Below, one piece after another: positions 45,601 through 53,920 of a stretch of 61,718 nucleotides of DNA. This DNA is from Desulfuromonadaceae bacterium (GTDB lineage: Bacteria > Desulfobacterota > Desulfuromonadia > Geobacterales > Pseudopelobacteraceae), in NCBI GenBank assembly GCA_028683855.1, contig JAQUHA010000023.1:1-61718 (forward strand), read 5' to 3'. Numbering within the stretch: the first letter of the stretch is position 1; each line of letters starts with the position of its first letter. Below the pieces are notes generated by a model that was not told where the DNA came from, made no database searches, and saw only the letters and a list, made by a program, of their open reading frames with translations. Position numbers and translations under genes: made by a program.

Positions 45601-45837
45601 CTACAAACTGTGGATAAAATTGTAAATCGCATTCCAATTGTTGGATGGCTGCTTAAAGGAGAAGAAAAAGACCTGGTAACAGCATATTTTGAGGCAAAAG
45701 GGAAGTGGTCTGATCCAGATGTAAGCCCGATTCAGGTAAAATCAATGGGGAAGGGAATTCTGAATATTTTCATCAGGGCATTTCAGTTACCGGTGAAGCT
45801 CTTCACAGATACCGGCGATGTAATACTTGGTAAATAA
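42607..45837 (+). CDS. Large AsmA-family envelope protein
   Basis: A 1076-residue protein anchored by an N-terminal helix (about 8-32), with the AsmA start DLNAYRSEIVTAIQNSLGRKV and a long periplasmic, beta-strand-rich body of repeated FKGNSLETD-like units. The C-terminal part (SREVTGKLTLHADLTARG, SGKIRKFSTLSKVFSILN) matches the conserved AsmA_2 end. Large AsmA/TamB-like proteins form bridge-like grooves for phospholipid movement between membranes. It overlaps the CNNM gene by 4 bases. Role in outer-membrane lipid transport is inferred from the family. Confidence 0.9.
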   Translation: MKITPHLIKIVGILLTSIVTIVIAIALFLPYLLDLNAYRSEIVTAIQNSLGRKVSFNSGSFAWHLGPSFDFKEFAVKEKDGKTDFISAKQITVQLALLPLLEKRVQLRKLILDGTVVSLYRSSDGTLNIDDLMKTSSSDLRINFRKITIKNGSVLWRDNVVDKIPFSLSLKNISLVADHLNSGQNGGIKLTAEIPSGNRTPTIIALNGKINLPGSGKPLIETFLDCALSVKSAEPDRFWLYFARFVPFGNTGGRVDFLTNFKGTPLDFSADGKITVTGAKLIWPTVFHTSLSPKNLQLDYKLALNRQLINFSSVDLSMEGFRIKGSFELHDYLSKDPRIVTKASTPSTFRYEDVRDYVPYGIIIDPDVVDYIKNKIKTGVFKLDEGVLNGRISQITQMEVGQNYNTLMIRGTVNNGLLSYGSKAPTFNSLNGTIELKGKNFNLLGMTGNFGKSPFSLNGSIVEYNTDKQSNYPISMNISPSHTEMAWLGKLAGIPSLEYSGNSSLSLSGNGQISAYRLNGEWNLNEAFYSLPGYVTKPMSMPHNIKFNSIIAEDETKVTNVNYNLQPLVVTGSGLIGYGKNAYLGFDLQSNAFLMNESLPILQMWRQYKPVGRVKAHIKGGGDPADMSAMDYHGTVNISDFSILPDDQLKTIKGMNGSIIFKGNSLETDNIQARYENSDINLKAAIKSLKNPEGEITLSSSQFYLSDINSDLKTPDLAFKRVNSDLIIREGHIDIKKLSGVLNSSNFHLNGVYHTGSKQQANISVTSTKLDVNDLLLLTSSEKKSSSGQNSKLNIKMALNVQDGNFGKMLFHNLNAAAEQENGIIYLKNLTANLQDGKLSAKGRIAPDGVNGDRYDLSFDITNADAENLFEALEFSREVTGKLTLHADLTARGKTLLEIKRSALGNLRLNMDSGKIRKFSTLSKVFSILNVSQLLKFEIPDMASGGMPYKSIKGSIAVKDGTLSTEDLFISSNAINVSIIGTADIVNKELNLTLGAQPLQTVDKIVNRIPIVGWLLKGEEKDLVTAYFEAKGKWSDPDVSPIQVKSMGKGILNIFIRAFQLPVKLFTDTGDVILGK

Positions 45838-45843
45838 GCTCTA

Positions 45844-46671
45844 TTAGTAAAGGCTGTAATTTTTCGGATCAGAAAACAGCTCCTTAAGAAACAGATTGTT
45901 AAGATAATGCCCCGTCTTATGAGCCTCGATCTTACCTAGAATTCTGTATCCGCTTGTGTAAAGATCACCAATCAAATCGAGTATTTTGTGGTTAACAAGC
46001 TCTTTTTTGTAACGTAAACCGAGAGGATTCATTATATCGTCACTTCCGATTACGACTGCATTATCAAGTGAACCACCTTTAGCCAGACCTATCTTGCGAA
46101 TCGCTTCGATCTCTTCCTGAAGAACAAAAGTCCTTGAGTTTATTATTGAAAAGGCGTTTTCAACATCCATGACCCGTTTTTTCTGTTTTCCAACCGGTGG
46201 ACGGAACTCAATCGACATTGTAATTTCAAGGGTATTAAGCGGCTTAGCCTTGACCCATGAATCGTTATGATGAACTTCAACCGGACGCAGTACTTTAAGA
46301 TATACCTCAGTTTCTGGAAATTCGTATACACCAGCCTTCCACATACCTTGGTAAAATTCCCATGCTGAACCATCAAGAATCGGAACTTCCGGACCATTGA
46401 TATATACAAGACAGTTTGTAATACCTGAAAAATAAAGTGCTGCCATAAGGTGCTCGATCGTTGAAACATTCACCCCGTTACACCCTATTTGAGTTGAAAG
46501 ACGTGTATCTCCGACCATATCGTAACGGGCAGGAATAAGCTCCCCTTTATAAACGAAGGCAATCCCGAATTCACGCCGCGGCAGAAACTCCAGGGTGACT
46601 TCACTACCGCTGTGCAAACCAATTCCGGATACTTTAAAAATGCGATTTATTGTCGTCTGTCTTTTTATCAT
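45844..46671 (-). CDS. lpxC: UDP-3-O-acyl-N-acetylglucosamine deacetylase
   Basis: A 275-residue zinc amidase catalysing the committed step of lipid A synthesis. Diagnostic parts are [18 protein letters not shown], the zinc histidine in [31 protein letters not shown] and [11 protein letters not shown] (zinc His and Asp) with the catalytic histidine in EAHKTGH. It is a little shorter than the ~305 residues of E. coli. The ATG overlaps the cysE stop (ATGA). It converges on the AsmA gene with only 6 bases between stops. Its pairing with cysE rather than with cell division or lpxA genes is uncommon. Confidence 0.95.
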   Translation of the reverse strand: MIKRQTTINRIFKVSGIGLHSGSEVTLEFLPRREFGIAFVYKGELIPARYDMVGDTRLSTQIGCNGVNVSTIEHLMAALYFSGITNCLVYINGPEVPILDGSAWEFYQGMWKAGVYEFPETEVYLKVLRPVEVHHNDSWVKAKPLNTLEITMSIEFRPPVGKQKKRVMDVENAFSIINSRTFVLQEEIEAIRKIGLAKGGSLDNAVVIGSDDIMNPLGLRYKKELVNHKILDLIGDLYTSGYRILGKIEAHKTGHYLNNLFLKELFSDPKNYSLY

Positions 46672-47345
46672 TTTCCCATAACCCTGTTTCTAAGCTCTTC
46701 GTGTTCTACGGCAAGAGCGTCATATTTACGTTCCAATTCTCGAATCTGATCGAATAGGCACGAAATTGCTTTAGCCTCAGGATCCGGCAGCTGTCCATGC
46801 TGCAGATCGGCTCGACCAACATCCTTCTTCTCCTGTTCTATAACCATTCGCCCGGGAATCCCGACAACTGTTGCGTTATCAGGAACCGCTTTGACAACAA
46901 CAGAATTAGAACCTATTTTTGCTCCTTTGCCAACGGTAAACGGACCAAGCACTTTAGCACCCGACCCTATAACGACATCATCCATAAGAGTCGGATGTCG
47001 TTTAACCTTGTCCCAGGTAACCCCGCCAAGCGTCACTCCATGATAGAGCGTAACATTGTCTCCTATTTCAGCAGTTTCACCAATTACAACTCCCATCCCG
47101 TGATCGATAAAAAATTTTCTGCCGATTTTAGCACCTGGGTGAATTTCAATACCTGTAAAAAAGCGCCCTAAATGTGAGGTAAGACGACCGGCAAAAAAGA
47201 GTTCATGAGTCCAGAACCAATGTGCAATGCGGTAGAACCATAGCGCGTGCAACCCTGGATAGCAGAAAATAATCTCCAGAACATTTCTTGCAGCCGGGTC
47301 TCGCTCAAAAACAGAATTTATATCTTCACGCAGATTTTTAAACAT
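46668..47345 (-). CDS. cysE: Serine O-acetyltransferase
   Basis: A 225-residue enzyme making O-acetylserine from serine and acetyl-CoA, the first step to cysteine. The N-terminal helical part ([18 protein letters not shown]) and the left-handed hexapeptide repeat region ([40 protein letters not shown]) are characteristic. The C terminus carries an extra coiled coil (about 195-225) in place of the usual regulatory tail. I chose the ATG at 47345, which starts at the conserved helix and has GGGAG upstream; the reading frame remains open upstream to 47519, but that would overlap ispE. Coupled to lpxC. Confidence 0.92.
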   Translation of the reverse strand: MFKNLREDINSVFERDPAARNVLEIIFCYPGLHALWFYRIAHWFWTHELFFAGRLTSHLGRFFTGIEIHPGAKIGRKFFIDHGMGVVIGETAEIGDNVTLYHGVTLGGVTWDKVKRHPTLMDDVVIGSGAKVLGPFTVGKGAKIGSNSVVVKAVPDNATVVGIPGRMVIEQEKKDVGRADLQHGQLPDPEAKAISCLFDQIRELERKYDALAVEHEELRNRVMGK

Positions 47346-47450
47346 CCCGCAACACACTCCCATATAAGCAAAAATCATCTTGAGACGTACCATACTGGCG
47401 GTAAATCTGTCAAATTCATTTCTTGATTCAAATGGTATGTAACTTCTCAC

Positions 47451-47480
47451 TCGACAAATATACAGTTTATTCTTTATAAG
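47451..47480 (+). promoter_or_regulatory. Candidate sigma-70 promoter for ispE
   Basis: TCGACA (47451-47456) and TATAAG (47475-47480) are 18 bases apart, 37 bases before the ispE ATG. Each box matches five of six consensus positions. Confidence 0.5.
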
Positions 47481-47517
47481 ATGTACAAAATACGTGCAAA
47501 TTAATAATGGAGCCAGC

Positions 47518-48363
47518 ATGACAACATTAAAAGTACTTGCCCCGGCAAAAATAAACTATCTGCTTGACGTAATAGGAAAGCGCCCAGACGGTTATCATGA
47601 GCTTAGAATGATTATGCAGCGCGTGAACCTCTGTGACAATATATCCCTCAAACTTAATGATAACGGGGAGGTTAAAATAATATGCAACTCAATCGGCATA
47701 CCTGACGGTCAGGAAAATATTGCCTGGAAAGCGGCAAGAGCCCTACTTGATTTCGCAGGTTCAAAAACCGGTGTAACAATCGAGATTACTAAGAATATAC
47801 CAGTAGCAGCAGGTCTTGGCGGAGGAAGCAGCGATGCCGCAGCTGTATTAATGGGATTAAATGATCTTCTGAATTTAAATATCAGCGATCAGAAACTTAT
47901 GGAAATTGGGGTTAATATTGGTGCAGATGTCCCTTTTTTTATATTCAAAAAAGCTGCTATCGCAGAAGGTATAGGCGAGAAACTAACGGAACTTCCTGAA
48001 ATGCCTCACTGCTGGATTCTCCTTGTAAATCCAGCAATTCATGTTTCAACTGCATGGGTTTATAAATCTTTACAGTTGACAAACAGAGGTAAGCTGAATA
48101 GACTGCCAGAGTTTTTCGATTCAATAGAGCAAGTTATCTCTATCTTATCTAACGATCTTGAGTCTGTAACTGTTGAGAAGTTTCCTGTAATAGCCGAAAT
48201 TAAGTCTTTACTGCTTGAGTCTGGAGCATCTGGAAGCATGATGTCGGGTAGCGGGCCAACAGTTTTTGGTATTTTTGACAGTTTTGATGCAGCAGAAATC
48301 GCACGTAAGCGTATTATCACCAGAGACAACAACTGGTTTGCTGCAACAGTTGAAACAATTTAG
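47518..48363 (+). CDS. ispE: 4-diphosphocytidyl-2-C-methyl-D-erythritol kinase
   Basis: A 281-residue GHMP kinase of the MEP isoprenoid pathway. Family marks are [21 protein letters not shown], the ATP-binding loop [17 protein letters not shown] and [22 protein letters not shown] lies 6 bases before the ATG at 47518. It is divergent from cysE and followed 12 bases later by a tRNA gene. Confidence 0.95.
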   Translation: MTTLKVLAPAKINYLLDVIGKRPDGYHELRMIMQRVNLCDNISLKLNDNGEVKIICNSIGIPDGQENIAWKAARALLDFAGSKTGVTIEITKNIPVAAGLGGGSSDAAAVLMGLNDLLNLNISDQKLMEIGVNIGADVPFFIFKKAAIAEGIGEKLTELPEMPHCWILLVNPAIHVSTAWVYKSLQLTNRGKLNRLPEFFDSIEQVISILSNDLESVTVEKFPVIAEIKSLLLESGASGSMMSGSGPTVFGIFDSFDAAEIARKRIITRDNNWFAATVETI

Positions 48364-48375
48364 AAATCAGTTTAT

Positions 48376-48450
48376 TGGGGCGTCGCCAAGCGGTAAGGCA
48401 CCGGATTTTGATTCCGGCATTCCCAGGTTCGATCCCTGGCGCCCCAGCCA
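48376..48450 (+). tRNA. tRNA-Gln (anticodon UUG), CCA encoded
   Basis: A 75-base cloverleaf. Acceptor TGGGGCG pairs with CGCCCCA, D arm GCC/GGC, anticodon stem CCGGA/TCCGG with loop TTTTGAT giving anticodon TTG, and T arm CCAGG/CCTGG with TTCGATC. Discriminator G and a genomically encoded CCA end it. It starts 12 bases after the ispE stop, so it may be processed from a joint transcript, and a terminator follows at once. Confidence 0.97.
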
Positions 48451-48459
48451 CTTTCAACC

Positions 48460-48488
48460 AATGGTCAGCATAAACGCTGGCCATTTTT
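48460..48488 (+). terminator. Intrinsic terminator after tRNA-Gln
   Basis: AATGGTCAGC and GCTGGCCATT form a 10-bp stem with one G-T pair and a 6-base loop, ending in five T. It lies 9 bases past the CCA end of the tRNA. Confidence 0.88.
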
Positions 48489-48533
48489 GTTCTCGATTGT
48501 AAAAAGATCAGGGCAATTAAAAGGGGTGCCCCC

Positions 48534-50375
48534 ATGTTAATCAAACTGGTTTCAATTCACCCTGCCCCTTCACCACAATCAGTTCCTCTTGCAACCGCAT
48601 TTCTAAAATCCTATGCCAAAAAAAGTTCCGTTACAGTTGATATGGCAGATTTCTTTCTCGGCAATGATCCTCTAATCTGCGCAACAGCTCTTGCAGATAA
48701 TTCACCGGTAGCGATTGGATTTTCTATCTACCTTTGGAATGTCAAACTGAGCATGAATATTGCCAGCGAACTTAAAAGAATTGCCCCTGCAATTAAACTG
48801 TTTTGCGGAGGCCCAGAAGTAACAGCCAATCCCGAATTTATTTTGAAGAGTGAAATTTTTGATTTTGCAGTTACAGCTGAAGGGGAACTCCCTTTTCTAT
48901 CTCTATGTCAGGCTTTTGAAGAGGGCAGAGAATTTTACTGTATCCCTGGAGTAATTTCTGCTGAAGACATAAAACCAGCAACATCCACACCTATCGCGGA
49001 TCTTGACTCAATACCGTCACCATACTTAAACGGAGTTATAAATGTTAACTCAACTCCTGGCTTACTGTGGCAATTATCACGTGGATGCAGCTTCACCTGC
49101 GATTTCTGTTTTGATTCGCGCGGTATTCATGGTGTACGGCACTTCTCGTTGGAAAGAGTTGAATCGGAGCTGCATTATTTTGCAGCGAATGGAGTAAGAC
49201 AGATTTTCGTATTGGACTCCACTTTTAACATTAATCCAAAACGTGCAAAGAAAATCCTGCGCCTAATTAAGAAGGTTGCGCCCGAAATACATTTCCATTT
49301 TGAAGTTCGGAATGAATTTATTGATCGTGAAATGGCTCAACTTTTCGCCGAAATTCAATGCTCACTGCAGATAGGGCTGCAGAGCTCAAACCCTGATACG
49401 CTCAAATTAGTCGGACGCTCTTTTAATAAAGCTGACTTCTCTTCAAAAACAGCTCTCCTGAATGACTGCGGAGCCACTTTTGGTTTTGACCTGATATATG
49501 GATTGCCTGGAGATACTCTTGCCGGATTCATTCAAAGTCTTGATTATGCATTATCACTTTATCCAAATCATCTTGATATTTTTCAACTTGCCGTTCTTCC
49601 TGGAACAAGACTATCAGACAACGGGGAAAGACTTGGACTTAACTGGGATAAAAATCCACCATACCTAATTGAATCAACCATAAATTTATCCAAAGAAGAT
49701 ATAAAATCCGCCTCCAGACTTGGAACCGCCTGCGATATTTTTTATACACGCGGTAAAGCTGTCGCATGGTTTAACTCTGTGACTAAATTTCTACGATTAA
49801 AACCATCAGAACTCCTGGATAAATTCGGCAAATGGATGTTGGACAGGAATTATATTGACAATACAGAGTCTGATTTTACAGATAACGATGTATGGGATAT
49901 GCAGCAGTTTTTTTTGCGAGAGCTTTTAAGCAGAAAAAAGCTTGTAAAATATTATCCGCTAATACTCGATGTTATGAAATATCATCATTTTTACGCCGAA
50001 GTTCTTCTCTCACCGGGTGGAACAAATGATACTGACCATAAAATACCTGCTGATATATGGAGTTGTAAATTCAAACTGGCACCTTCTGTACATATCATAA
50101 ACTTCAGTTATGATATAGAGGAGCTTCTTGACTTTGGTGAACCACAAATTCCGCGGATGTTTGACCAATTGCAACAATCCGGCTCACAAGCATTTATGTA
50201 CCTGAATAATGGCAGACTCTGTTCCGAATCGATTGATGCACCTTATCTGACGCTTTTAGAAAACATAAGAGATAAAGGCTACATACCACCTCCACCAGAA
50301 GCATCACTTGAAAAGAGTGAAATTTTGGAGTTTATCTCGTTTGCACTTCAGGAGGGAATTCTCTTAAACGATTGA
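48534..50375 (+). CDS. B12-binding-like radical SAM protein with DUF4080
   Basis: A 613-residue enzyme. The N-terminal ~140 residues resemble a cobalamin-binding fold (IGFSIYLWNVKLSMNIA, KLFCGGPEVTANPEF). Residues about 175-370 form a radical SAM domain with the iron-sulfur motif CSFTCDFC (CxxxCxxC), DSTFNINPKRAKK and FDLIYGLPGDTLAGF. The C-terminal part corresponds to DUF4080. No DxHxxG-type cobalamin ligand is evident in the N-terminal domain, so B12 may not bind in the usual way. Substrate unknown. It is a single gene between the tRNA terminator and prs. Confidence 0.88.
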   Translation: MLIKLVSIHPAPSPQSVPLATAFLKSYAKKSSVTVDMADFFLGNDPLICATALADNSPVAIGFSIYLWNVKLSMNIASELKRIAPAIKLFCGGPEVTANPEFILKSEIFDFAVTAEGELPFLSLCQAFEEGREFYCIPGVISAEDIKPATSTPIADLDSIPSPYLNGVINVNSTPGLLWQLSRGCSFTCDFCFDSRGIHGVRHFSLERVESELHYFAANGVRQIFVLDSTFNINPKRAKKILRLIKKVAPEIHFHFEVRNEFIDREMAQLFAEIQCSLQIGLQSSNPDTLKLVGRSFNKADFSSKTALLNDCGATFGFDLIYGLPGDTLAGFIQSLDYALSLYPNHLDIFQLAVLPGTRLSDNGERLGLNWDKNPPYLIESTINLSKEDIKSASRLGTACDIFYTRGKAVAWFNSVTKFLRLKPSELLDKFGKWMLDRNYIDNTESDFTDNDVWDMQQFFLRELLSRKKLVKYYPLILDVMKYHHFYAEVLLSPGGTNDTDHKIPADIWSCKFKLAPSVHIINFSYDIEELLDFGEPQIPRMFDQLQQSGSQAFMYLNNGRLCSESIDAPYLTLLENIRDKGYIPPPPEASLEKSEILEFISFALQEGILLND

Positions 50376-50493
50376 GCAACTGTCGCAATTAAGGCTTACC
50401 GTAAATTTATACCCTCACTTGTTCATTATGACTTCAAAATGGTTGCTTTTTGGTGAATGTTTTAGTATATCTCTCATTTCTTTTTCGTAAGTT

Positions 50494-50499
50494 TATAAT
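50494..50499 (+). promoter_or_regulatory. Possible -10 box of the prs promoter
   Basis: A perfect TATAAT lies 30 bases before the prs start within a 153-base gap. The -35 region 17 bases away (around 50471-50476) is poor, so the assignment rests mainly on the -10. Confidence 0.35.
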
Positions 50500-50528
50500 C
50501 GCCCAAATATGAAAGGTGCTTCCACACC

Positions 50529-51473
50529 ATGCGTGATAAAATAAAGATTTTTTCCTGCAACTCAAACCCTGCACTGACTCAGAGAATATGCGACAGCCTC
50601 AATTTTCCGCTCGGTGCAGCCAGAGTTCGGCGTTTTTCTGATGGCGAAGTAATGGTTGAAATTCAGGAGAATGTCCGTGGACGTGATGTTTATGTAGTTC
50701 AGTCGACCTGTGCACCCACCAATGACAATCTTATGGAACTTCTTGTTATGACTGATGCACTTAAACGCGCTTCTGCAGCTACTATCACTGCCGTTATACC
50801 TTATTACGGCTATGCACGCCAGGATCGCAAAGCTGCACCACGTACTCCGATCACCGCAAAACTGGTTGCGGATCTTATAACTACGGCAGGGGTCAACAGA
50901 GTTGTCACTATTGATCTGCACGCCGGTCAGATCCAGGGTTTTTTCAATATCCCTGTGGACAACCTGTATGCAGCACCTGTGATTCTTGATTATCTTAAAG
51001 ACCGTTTTAAGGGCGAAGAGGTCGTTATGGTTTCTCCTGATGCCGGCGGCACTGAAAGAGCCCGTGCATTTGCAAAAAGGCTTGAATATTCTCTTGCCGT
51101 TATTGACAAACGCCGCACCGGACCAAATGTAGCCGAGGTAATGCACCTGATAGGTGATGTGCGTGACAAAATCACCATTATCCTTGATGACATGATTGAT
51201 ACAGCCGGTACACTTACCCAGGCTGCCAAGGCACTTAAAGAAAATGGTGCCAAGGCTGTTTACGCCTGTGCTACTCATGGCGTTTTATCCGGACCGGCAA
51301 TAGATCGTATAAATGCTTCTGATATTGAGGAAGTTGTTCTCACTGACACGATACCTGCAAATTACGGAGAAAATGTTACGACAAAAATCAGAATGCTGTC
51401 AGTGGCAGATCTTCTTGCAGAAGCAATCAAACGAATTCACGGAGACGAATCTGTCAGTTCACTTTTTGTATAG
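50529..51473 (+). CDS. prs: Ribose-phosphate pyrophosphokinase
   Basis: A 314-residue cytoplasmic enzyme making PRPP from ribose 5-phosphate and ATP. Signatures include [55 protein letters not shown] and the PRPP loop [16 protein letters not shown]. Usual length (about 315). AAAGGTG lies 11 bases before the ATG. It leads a run with rplY, pth and ychF, a common order in proteobacteria. Confidence 0.97.
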   Translation: MRDKIKIFSCNSNPALTQRICDSLNFPLGAARVRRFSDGEVMVEIQENVRGRDVYVVQSTCAPTNDNLMELLVMTDALKRASAATITAVIPYYGYARQDRKAAPRTPITAKLVADLITTAGVNRVVTIDLHAGQIQGFFNIPVDNLYAAPVILDYLKDRFKGEEVVMVSPDAGGTERARAFAKRLEYSLAVIDKRRTGPNVAEVMHLIGDVRDKITIILDDMIDTAGTLTQAAKALKENGAKAVYACATHGVLSGPAIDRINASDIEEVVLTDTIPANYGENVTTKIRMLSVADLLAEAIKRIHGDESVSSLFV

Positions 51474-51535
51474 CAACAAATATTTCGGTTTAAGAATAGG
51501 ACGGGATTTACCCGTAACTACACGTGGAGGAACAA

Positions 51536-52123
51536 ATGCAACAGAAACAGATGAATATTGAACTGCGCACAAAAACCGGTACAGGTGTAAGCCGAAGATT
51601 ACGTAACGCTGATATGGTTCCCGGAGTTGTCTACGGCAAAGGGATTGATCCGATTTCAGTAAGCATCAAAAGTCGTGACCTTAAAGAGGCTATTTCAGGC
51701 GCTGGTGGACAGAACAATCTGATCACTCTTATCGGTGGCGGCAGCCTCGATCAGAATATTGCAATAGTTGTGGATATTCAGCGTGATCCTGTCAAGCGCT
51801 CATTCAAGCATGTAGATCTCCACCGCATCAATCCAACAGAAAAACTCAAGGTAACTGTACCTGTTGTTCTGACCGGTACTGCTATTGGCGTAAAAGAGGG
51901 CGGACTTCTTGATCTCGCACACCACGAACTTCATATAGAGTGTCTGCCTGGCAACATTCCAGACAGCATCACTATCGATGTTTCAGATCTTAAAATTGCA
52001 CACTCAATTCATGTTTCTGAAATAGTACTCCCTGATGGTGTAGTTCTTCTTGATCAGCCCAAAATACCTGTTGTCAGCATTCTTGGCAGGGCAAAAGAAG
52101 AAGCAGCTCCGGCAGCCGCTTAA
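51536..52123 (+). CDS. rplY: 50S ribosomal protein L25 / general stress protein Ctc
   Basis: A 195-residue long form of L25 (TL5/Ctc) that binds 5S rRNA. N-terminal L25 domain ([42 protein letters not shown]) and the C-terminal beta domain ([39 protein letters not shown]), ending in an alanine-rich tail. GGAGG 6 bases upstream fixes the ATG at 51536. Sits 62 bases after prs. A terminator-like hairpin follows about 50 bases after the stop, inside pth. Confidence 0.95.
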   Translation: MQQKQMNIELRTKTGTGVSRRLRNADMVPGVVYGKGIDPISVSIKSRDLKEAISGAGGQNNLITLIGGGSLDQNIAIVVDIQRDPVKRSFKHVDLHRINPTEKLKVTVPVVLTGTAIGVKEGGLLDLAHHELHIECLPGNIPDSITIDVSDLKIAHSIHVSEIVLPDGVVLLDQPKIPVVSILGRAKEEAAPAAA

Positions 52124-52129
52124 TACAAA

Positions 52130-52717
52130 TTGAGTACGAGTTCCTATATAATTGCGGGGCTGGGGAATCCCGGTCCCGCATATCAATGGACCCGCCATAA
52201 TGCGGGTTTTCTTTTTTTGGATCGCATGGCACATCTGGAAAACGCTGCTGTCACCCATAAAAAGTTCTCAGGCGTATCCGCAGAATTGAATTTTGCCGGA
52301 CAACGCCTGATTCTGCTTAAGCCTCTGACCTTCATGAATCTGTCTGGAAAATCCGTTATGCAGGCTCTCCAGTTTTACAAACTCCCTTTATCAAATCTGA
52401 TTGTGATTCACGATGAACTTGACCTTAATTTTGGCACAGTGAGACTTAAAAACGGTGGCGGGCATGGCGGGCATAACGGTCTCCGCTCCATAATAGAAAA
52501 TCTTGGCAAAGCAGACTTTATACGCCTTCGTATCGGGATAGGAAAAGCTCCTGACGGCAATACAACAGATCATGTACTGGGGAGAATTACACCCGAACAG
52601 ATGGAAAAACTCCCGGTTATATTGGACGGCGCTATAGAAATGCTTCAAGTGATGCTTAAAGAAGGAATAGCAAAGTCAATGAGTCTATACAATAATAAAA
52701 ATTTTCTGGAAGGATAA
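52130..52717 (+). CDS. pth: Peptidyl-tRNA hydrolase
   Basis: A 195-residue enzyme that recycles peptidyl-tRNA. Conserved parts are [20 protein letters not shown] with the catalytic His in [36 protein letters not shown] and GHNGLRSI. The only start that keeps IAGLGNPG intact is TTG at 52130, 6 bases after the rplY stop, with no clear ribosome site; translation probably depends on coupling with rplY. An intrinsic-terminator-like hairpin with a T-rich tail overlaps codons 16-30. Confidence 0.93.
   Translation: MSTSSYIIAGLGNPGPAYQWTRHNAGFLFLDRMAHLENAAVTHKKFSGVSAELNFAGQRLILLKPLTFMNLSGKSVMQALQFYKLPLSNLIVIHDELDLNFGTVRLKNGGGHGGHNGLRSIIENLGKADFIRLRIGIGKAPDGNTTDHVLGRITPEQMEKLPVILDGAIEMLQVMLKEGIAKSMSLYNNKNFLEG
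52175..52218 (+). terminator. Terminator-like hairpin inside the pth coding sequence
   Basis: CCCGCAT (52175-52181) and ATGCGGG (52200-52206) form a perfect 7-bp stem with an 18-base loop, directly followed by TTTTCTTTTTTT (52207-52218). It lies about 50 bases after the rplY stop, where an operon terminator would be expected, but within the conserved RHNAGFLFL region of pth. It may reduce transcription of pth and ychF relative to prs-rplY. Confidence 0.5.
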
Positions 52718-52721
52718 ATTT

Positions 52722-53816
52722 ATGGGTTTCAACTGCGGAATAGTCGGGTTGCCAAATGTCGGCAAATCTACAATATTCAATGCATTAACATCTGCCGGTG
52801 CCGAGTCGGCAAACTATCCATTTTGCACTATTGAGCCAAATGTAGGAATTGTACAGGTTCCAGACCCTCGGATGAACCAATTGGCACTTATTGTTAAACC
52901 TCAAAAGATGCAACCGACTACAATTGAGTTCGTTGATATCGCGGGACTTGTTAAAGGCGCCAGTCAAGGTGAAGGACTTGGCAACCAGTTTCTTGGTCAT
53001 ATACGGTCGGTTGACGCGATAGTCCATGTAGTGCGCTGTTTTGACGACGACAATATTGTTCATGTTAACGGACGTGTTTCACCGGCTGATGATATTGAGG
53101 TAATTAATACCGAGTTGGCGCTCTCTGATCTTGACACAATAGAGAAGAAAATTACTCGTGCCGAAAAAATGGCTCGAAGCGGCGACAAAAAATCAAAGGA
53201 CGAAGTTGATTTTTACTTGAGAGTCCGAACTCTCCTCGAAGGGGTAAAGAAACTTCACGGTGTCGTGCAGAATGATGATGAAAAGATCTGGATGCGCGAA
53301 CTGCACCTTCTTACAGACAAACCTGTTCTGTACGTTGCTAATGTGGCGGAAGATGATATGGAGGGTACCCACCCCAATGTCGCAAAAGTGCGTGAAATAG
53401 CCTCGAATGAAGGAGCAGGCGTTGTTGTAATCTGCGGCAAACTGGAAGCAGAAATTGCCGAACTTGAAGGTTCGGAAAAACAGGCTTTTCTAGAAGATAT
53501 GGGATTGGAGGAGGCAGGACTCGACCGCCTTATCAGAAACGGATATGCCCTGCTTGGACTCATTACATATTTTACGGCTGGTGTTAAAGAAGTTCGTGCA
53601 TGGACAATAGTAAACGGCACTAAGGCTCCACAGGCGGCAGGAGTAATTCATACCGATTTTGAAAAGGGATTTATCCGTGCAGAAGTTATAGGTTTCAGCG
53701 ACTACATAAACTGCGCCGGAGAATCCGGGGCAAAAGAAAAGGGTTTGATGAGACTGGAAGGAAAAGAGTATGTGGTTAAAGATGGTGATGTCATGCATTT
53801 CCGCTTTAATGTCTAG
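52722..53816 (+). CDS. ychF: Redox-regulated ATPase/GTPase YchF
   Basis: A 364-residue Obg-related P-loop protein. G1 [10 protein letters not shown]3 [17 protein letters not shown], and a C-terminal TGS domain ([32 protein letters not shown]) give the family's full length. YchF prefers ATP and acts at the ribosome. It begins 4 bases after the pth stop with AAGGA upstream. Confidence 0.96.
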   Translation: MGFNCGIVGLPNVGKSTIFNALTSAGAESANYPFCTIEPNVGIVQVPDPRMNQLALIVKPQKMQPTTIEFVDIAGLVKGASQGEGLGNQFLGHIRSVDAIVHVVRCFDDDNIVHVNGRVSPADDIEVINTELALSDLDTIEKKITRAEKMARSGDKKSKDEVDFYLRVRTLLEGVKKLHGVVQNDDEKIWMRELHLLTDKPVLYVANVAEDDMEGTHPNVAKVREIASNEGAGVVVICGKLEAEIAELEGSEKQAFLEDMGLEEAGLDRLIRNGYALLGLITYFTAGVKEVRAWTIVNGTKAPQAAGVIHTDFEKGFIRAEVIGFSDYINCAGESGAKEKGLMRLEGKEYVVKDGDVMHFRFNV

Positions 53817-53920
53817 TTCTATTTATCTCGGCAATCTAAAGGCGTATAGCAAAACTCAATCAATTATGATAACCTGCCGAACCGTTTCAAACTCACTTGA
53901 ACTCTCTGGAGATGATCAAT

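Noticed and set aside
50562-51278. A 238-residue minus-strand frame opposite prs
   Set aside because: prs is strongly conserved on the other strand; the antisense frame has no ribosome site or recognisable domain.
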